A DNA stretch of 64,000 nucleotides. It comes from Vulcanimicrobiota bacterium (GTDB lineage: Bacteria; Vulcanimicrobiota; Vulcanimicrobiia; Vulcanimicrobiales; Vulcanimicrobiaceae). Both the position numbers and the translations under genes were made by a program. Shown piece by piece: positions 62,252 to 64,000 of the stretch (position 1 is the first letter of the stretch; each line of letters begins with the position of its first letter). The notes below the pieces were generated by a model. The model was not told the DNA's origin and did no database searches. It saw only the letters and a program-made list of their open reading frames with translations. The stretch spans positions 496,001 through 560,000 of the forward strand of contig PMSI01000003.1 in assembly GCA_003168375.1 (NCBI GenBank), in the 5' to 3' direction.

Positions 62252-64000
62252 CACTTCATCCATTGTTCGAACCAGCCGGCCCATTGACGCAAGACCGTCT
62301 CCCGTCCGACGGGATCGGTCGGAAAGTGGCCCGCGCGCGGGAACGCGACGAACTTCACGGTCCGCCCGCGGTCGCGCAGCGCGTGGTAGAGCGCGTACGA
62401 CTGTGCGATCGGAACGCGCTGATCGCCGGTGTCGCTCAAGATCAGCAACGGCGTGCGAACGTTCGCGGCGAACGTGATCGGCGACTCGGCGGCGAACGCC
62501 GCGCGGCCTTCCTTCGTCCACGGCGAGGCGCCGCCCAGGAAGTCGATCGCGAACTGCTCGTTGATGTCGGCGAGGACGGCTTGTTCCCACCAGTCGTAGA
62601 CGCCGGCGCCGGCGACCGCCGCCCGCCAGTACGACGCGTGCCCGACCAACCAGCCGGTCTGCAAACCGCCGCCGGACCAGCCCGAGACGCCGATCCGCGA
62701 TTCATCGACGATCCCCAATTTCTTGATCGCTTCGACGCCGGCCAGGTTGTCGCGGCCGGGTCCGCTGGTGACGTGCGGGACGATCGCTTGCAAGAACGCG
62801 TCCCCCGCATTGTCGCTGCCGCGATAGTTCGGCTGCAGCACCAGGTATCCGCGCGCGGCGAGGATCTGACACAGCCCGCCTTCGATCGTGCCGAAATCCC
62901 ACGTCGAGGTCGAGACCGGGCCGCCGTGGATCACGAGCACCAGCGGATACTTCTTCGTCGCGTCGTAGCCGGTCGGGTAGGTCAGCACGCCGTTGACCTT
63001 CGTGCCGTCGTCGCTCGTCCAATCGACGCGGTCGCGTTTGGCGAGCGCGTAGCCTGCCAGGAACGCGTTCTCGCTGGTGAGCTTGCGCGGCGCGCCGCCG
63101 CTCGCCGCGAGCAGATAGATCTCGTTCGGATCGTCGCGCCGCTGCCCGACGAACGCGATCGCGCCGTCGCGCGCGACCGTCGCATCGGCGCCGAAGTCGA
63201 CCTCGCCGAGATCGACCTTCTTCGGGTTCAGGTCGGCGGGGATGTAATCGACGCCGAGCTGCGGCGTCAGCTTCCACAGAACGCTGCGCACGCCGTCGGC
63301 GGTTCCGACGAGAACGCTGCCGTCGGGGGCGAAGTCGAACCAGTGCACGTTGCGATCGAGCAGATCGCCGTGCCAGACGTCGTGCTCGGCGGTGTCCCAG
63401 ACGCGGATGTCGCGCTGCAGGTACGCGCTGCCGTGCCGCGGCGCCGCGAGCGCGATCTGCTTCCCGTCGCGCGAGAGCGCGAAGCCGCGATCGGTCCCTT
63501 CGCGGCGAACCGGCCGCGCCGCGCCGGTCTCCGCGTCGACGATCATCGTGCGGCTCTTGGTCAGGTGCGCGAACACCGCGTCGGGCTGCATCGTCATGAC
63601 GAGTGCGGTGCCATCCGGCAGCCAGCGGAGCTCGCCGCCGCCGGCGGGCGCGAGCTCGCCCTTGGTGATCTGCTTCGCGCCCTTGCCGTCGGCGCCGATC
63701 GTCCACGCGTGGGACGGGCGCGACGGTTCGCGCGTCAGGAAGTGTTCGTCGGTGACGGGGAACGCGGGGACGTACTCCTCGGGGGCCTTCGACTTGGGCG
63801 GATCGTCCTTCGCGAGGTACGCGAACGCGTTGCCGTCGGGCCGCCAGTCGAAGCTCTCGACCCCGCCCTTCACGCCGGTGATCTTCTCCGAGTCACCGCC
63901 GCTCATCGAGAGGACGTAGAGCTGGGCGGGCTTCGAGCGCGCCGGCGACGCGAGGTACGCAATCCGGTCGCCGCTCGGCGACCAGCGGGGGGCGTGGACG
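62251..64000 (-). CDS. S9 prolyl-oligopeptidase-family serine peptidase, type B copy 2 (5' end outside window)
   Basis: At least 582 residues; the frame is open to the window edge, reading VHAPRWSPSGDRIAYLASPA, so the N terminus and signal peptide are missing. Propeller repeats and a complete hydrolase domain follow: GVSGWSGGGLQTGWLVG (Ser), SDTGDQRVPIAQSY (Asp), RAGHFPTDP (His). Closest relative in the window is the type B gene at 58210. First of the four peptidase genes in transcription order within view. Confidence 0.92.
   Translation of the reverse strand, partial: VHAPRWSPSGDRIAYLASPARSKPAQLYVLSMSGGDSEKITGVKGGVESFDWRPDGNAFAYLAKDDPPKSKAPEEYVPAFPVTDEHFLTREPSRPSHAWTIGADGKGAKQITKGELAPAGGGELRWLPDGTALVMTMQPDAVFAHLTKSRTMIVDAETGAARPVRREGTDRGFALSRDGKQIALAAPRHGSAYLQRDIRVWDTAEHDVWHGDLLDRNVHWFDFAPDGSVLVGTADGVRSVLWKLTPQLGVDYIPADLNPKKVDLGEVDFGADATVARDGAIAFVGQRRDDPNEIYLLAASGGAPRKLTSENAFLAGYALAKRDRVDWTSDDGTKVNGVLTYPTGYDATKKYPLVLVIHGGPVSTSTWDFGTIEGGLCQILAARGYLVLQPNYRGSDNAGDAFLQAIVPHVTSGPGRDNLAGVEAIKKLGIVDESRIGVSGWSGGGLQTGWLVGHASYWRAAVAGAGVYDWWEQAVLADINEQFAIDFLGGASPWTKEGRAAFAAESPITFAANVRTPLLILSDTGDQRVPIAQSYALYHALRDRGRTVKFVAFPRAGHFPTDPVGRETVLRQWAGWFEQWMK

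Overview
The window is GC-rich, densely packed bacterial DNA with frequent 1-8 bp ATGA/TGATG-type gene overlaps and many GTG starts. It combines outer-membrane machinery (an Mla lipid-transport operon with an unusually long MlaD, a large outer-membrane beta-barrel protein, OmpA-type and other lipoproteins) with a cyclic di-AMP system (cdaA-cdaR-glmM plus a ydaO-type riboswitch). This points to a diderm member of the Terrabacteria; Eremiobacterota (WPS-2) is my best guess, but no rRNA is present to settle it.

Layout. 1-5.6 kb, plus strand: end of rph, a small coiled-coil gene, mlaE-mlaF-mlaD, a rhomboid protease and panE. 5.5-16.3 kb: a Xer-type recombinase, zinc-ribbon proteins (DUF4870, AIM24), a maleylacetate-reductase-like dehydrogenase, a methyltransferase-glycosyltransferase fusion and two uncharacterised genes. 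13.7-19.8 kb: minus-strand ilvD-thrC-thrB-unknown operon, divergent glcF, STAS and NTF2-like pair. 20-27 kb: TPR protein, tRNA-Gln, a riboswitch-controlled NlpC/P60 hydrolase, cdaA-cdaR-glmM, rsgA, rpsT. 27-38 kb: lipoproteins, priA, a diguanylate cyclase and a deleted relic of it, a Crp/Fnr regulator, a two-gene unit with CARDB-like domains, PEBP-like, PH-like and PilZ-like proteins.

38.3-45.2 kb is a visibly AT-richer accessory island. It holds an ECF sigma factor, a coupled anti-sigma factor, a 65-residue secreted cysteine-rich peptide with its own strong terminator, a small exported protein and a 1059-residue outer-membrane protein with an extra C-terminal domain. A frameshifted MbcA/ParS-type antitoxin lies at one end; an orphan nucleotidyltransferase-like tail and an IS1380 transposase remnant lie at the other. 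This is the best candidate in the window for an undescribed system.

45.3-50.7 kb: an OmpA-domain lipoprotein and a large membrane protein with a transglutaminase-like domain that seems to lack its catalytic cysteine. 50.9-54.5 kb: tig-clpP-clpX, tRNA-Gly with a clear promoter, tRNA-Leu. 54.5-64 kb: a Tat-exported fumarylacetoacetase-fold protein, a DEDDh exonuclease-like protein and four tandem S9 prolyl-oligopeptidase-family genes in an alternating B-A-B-A pattern, running off the window end.
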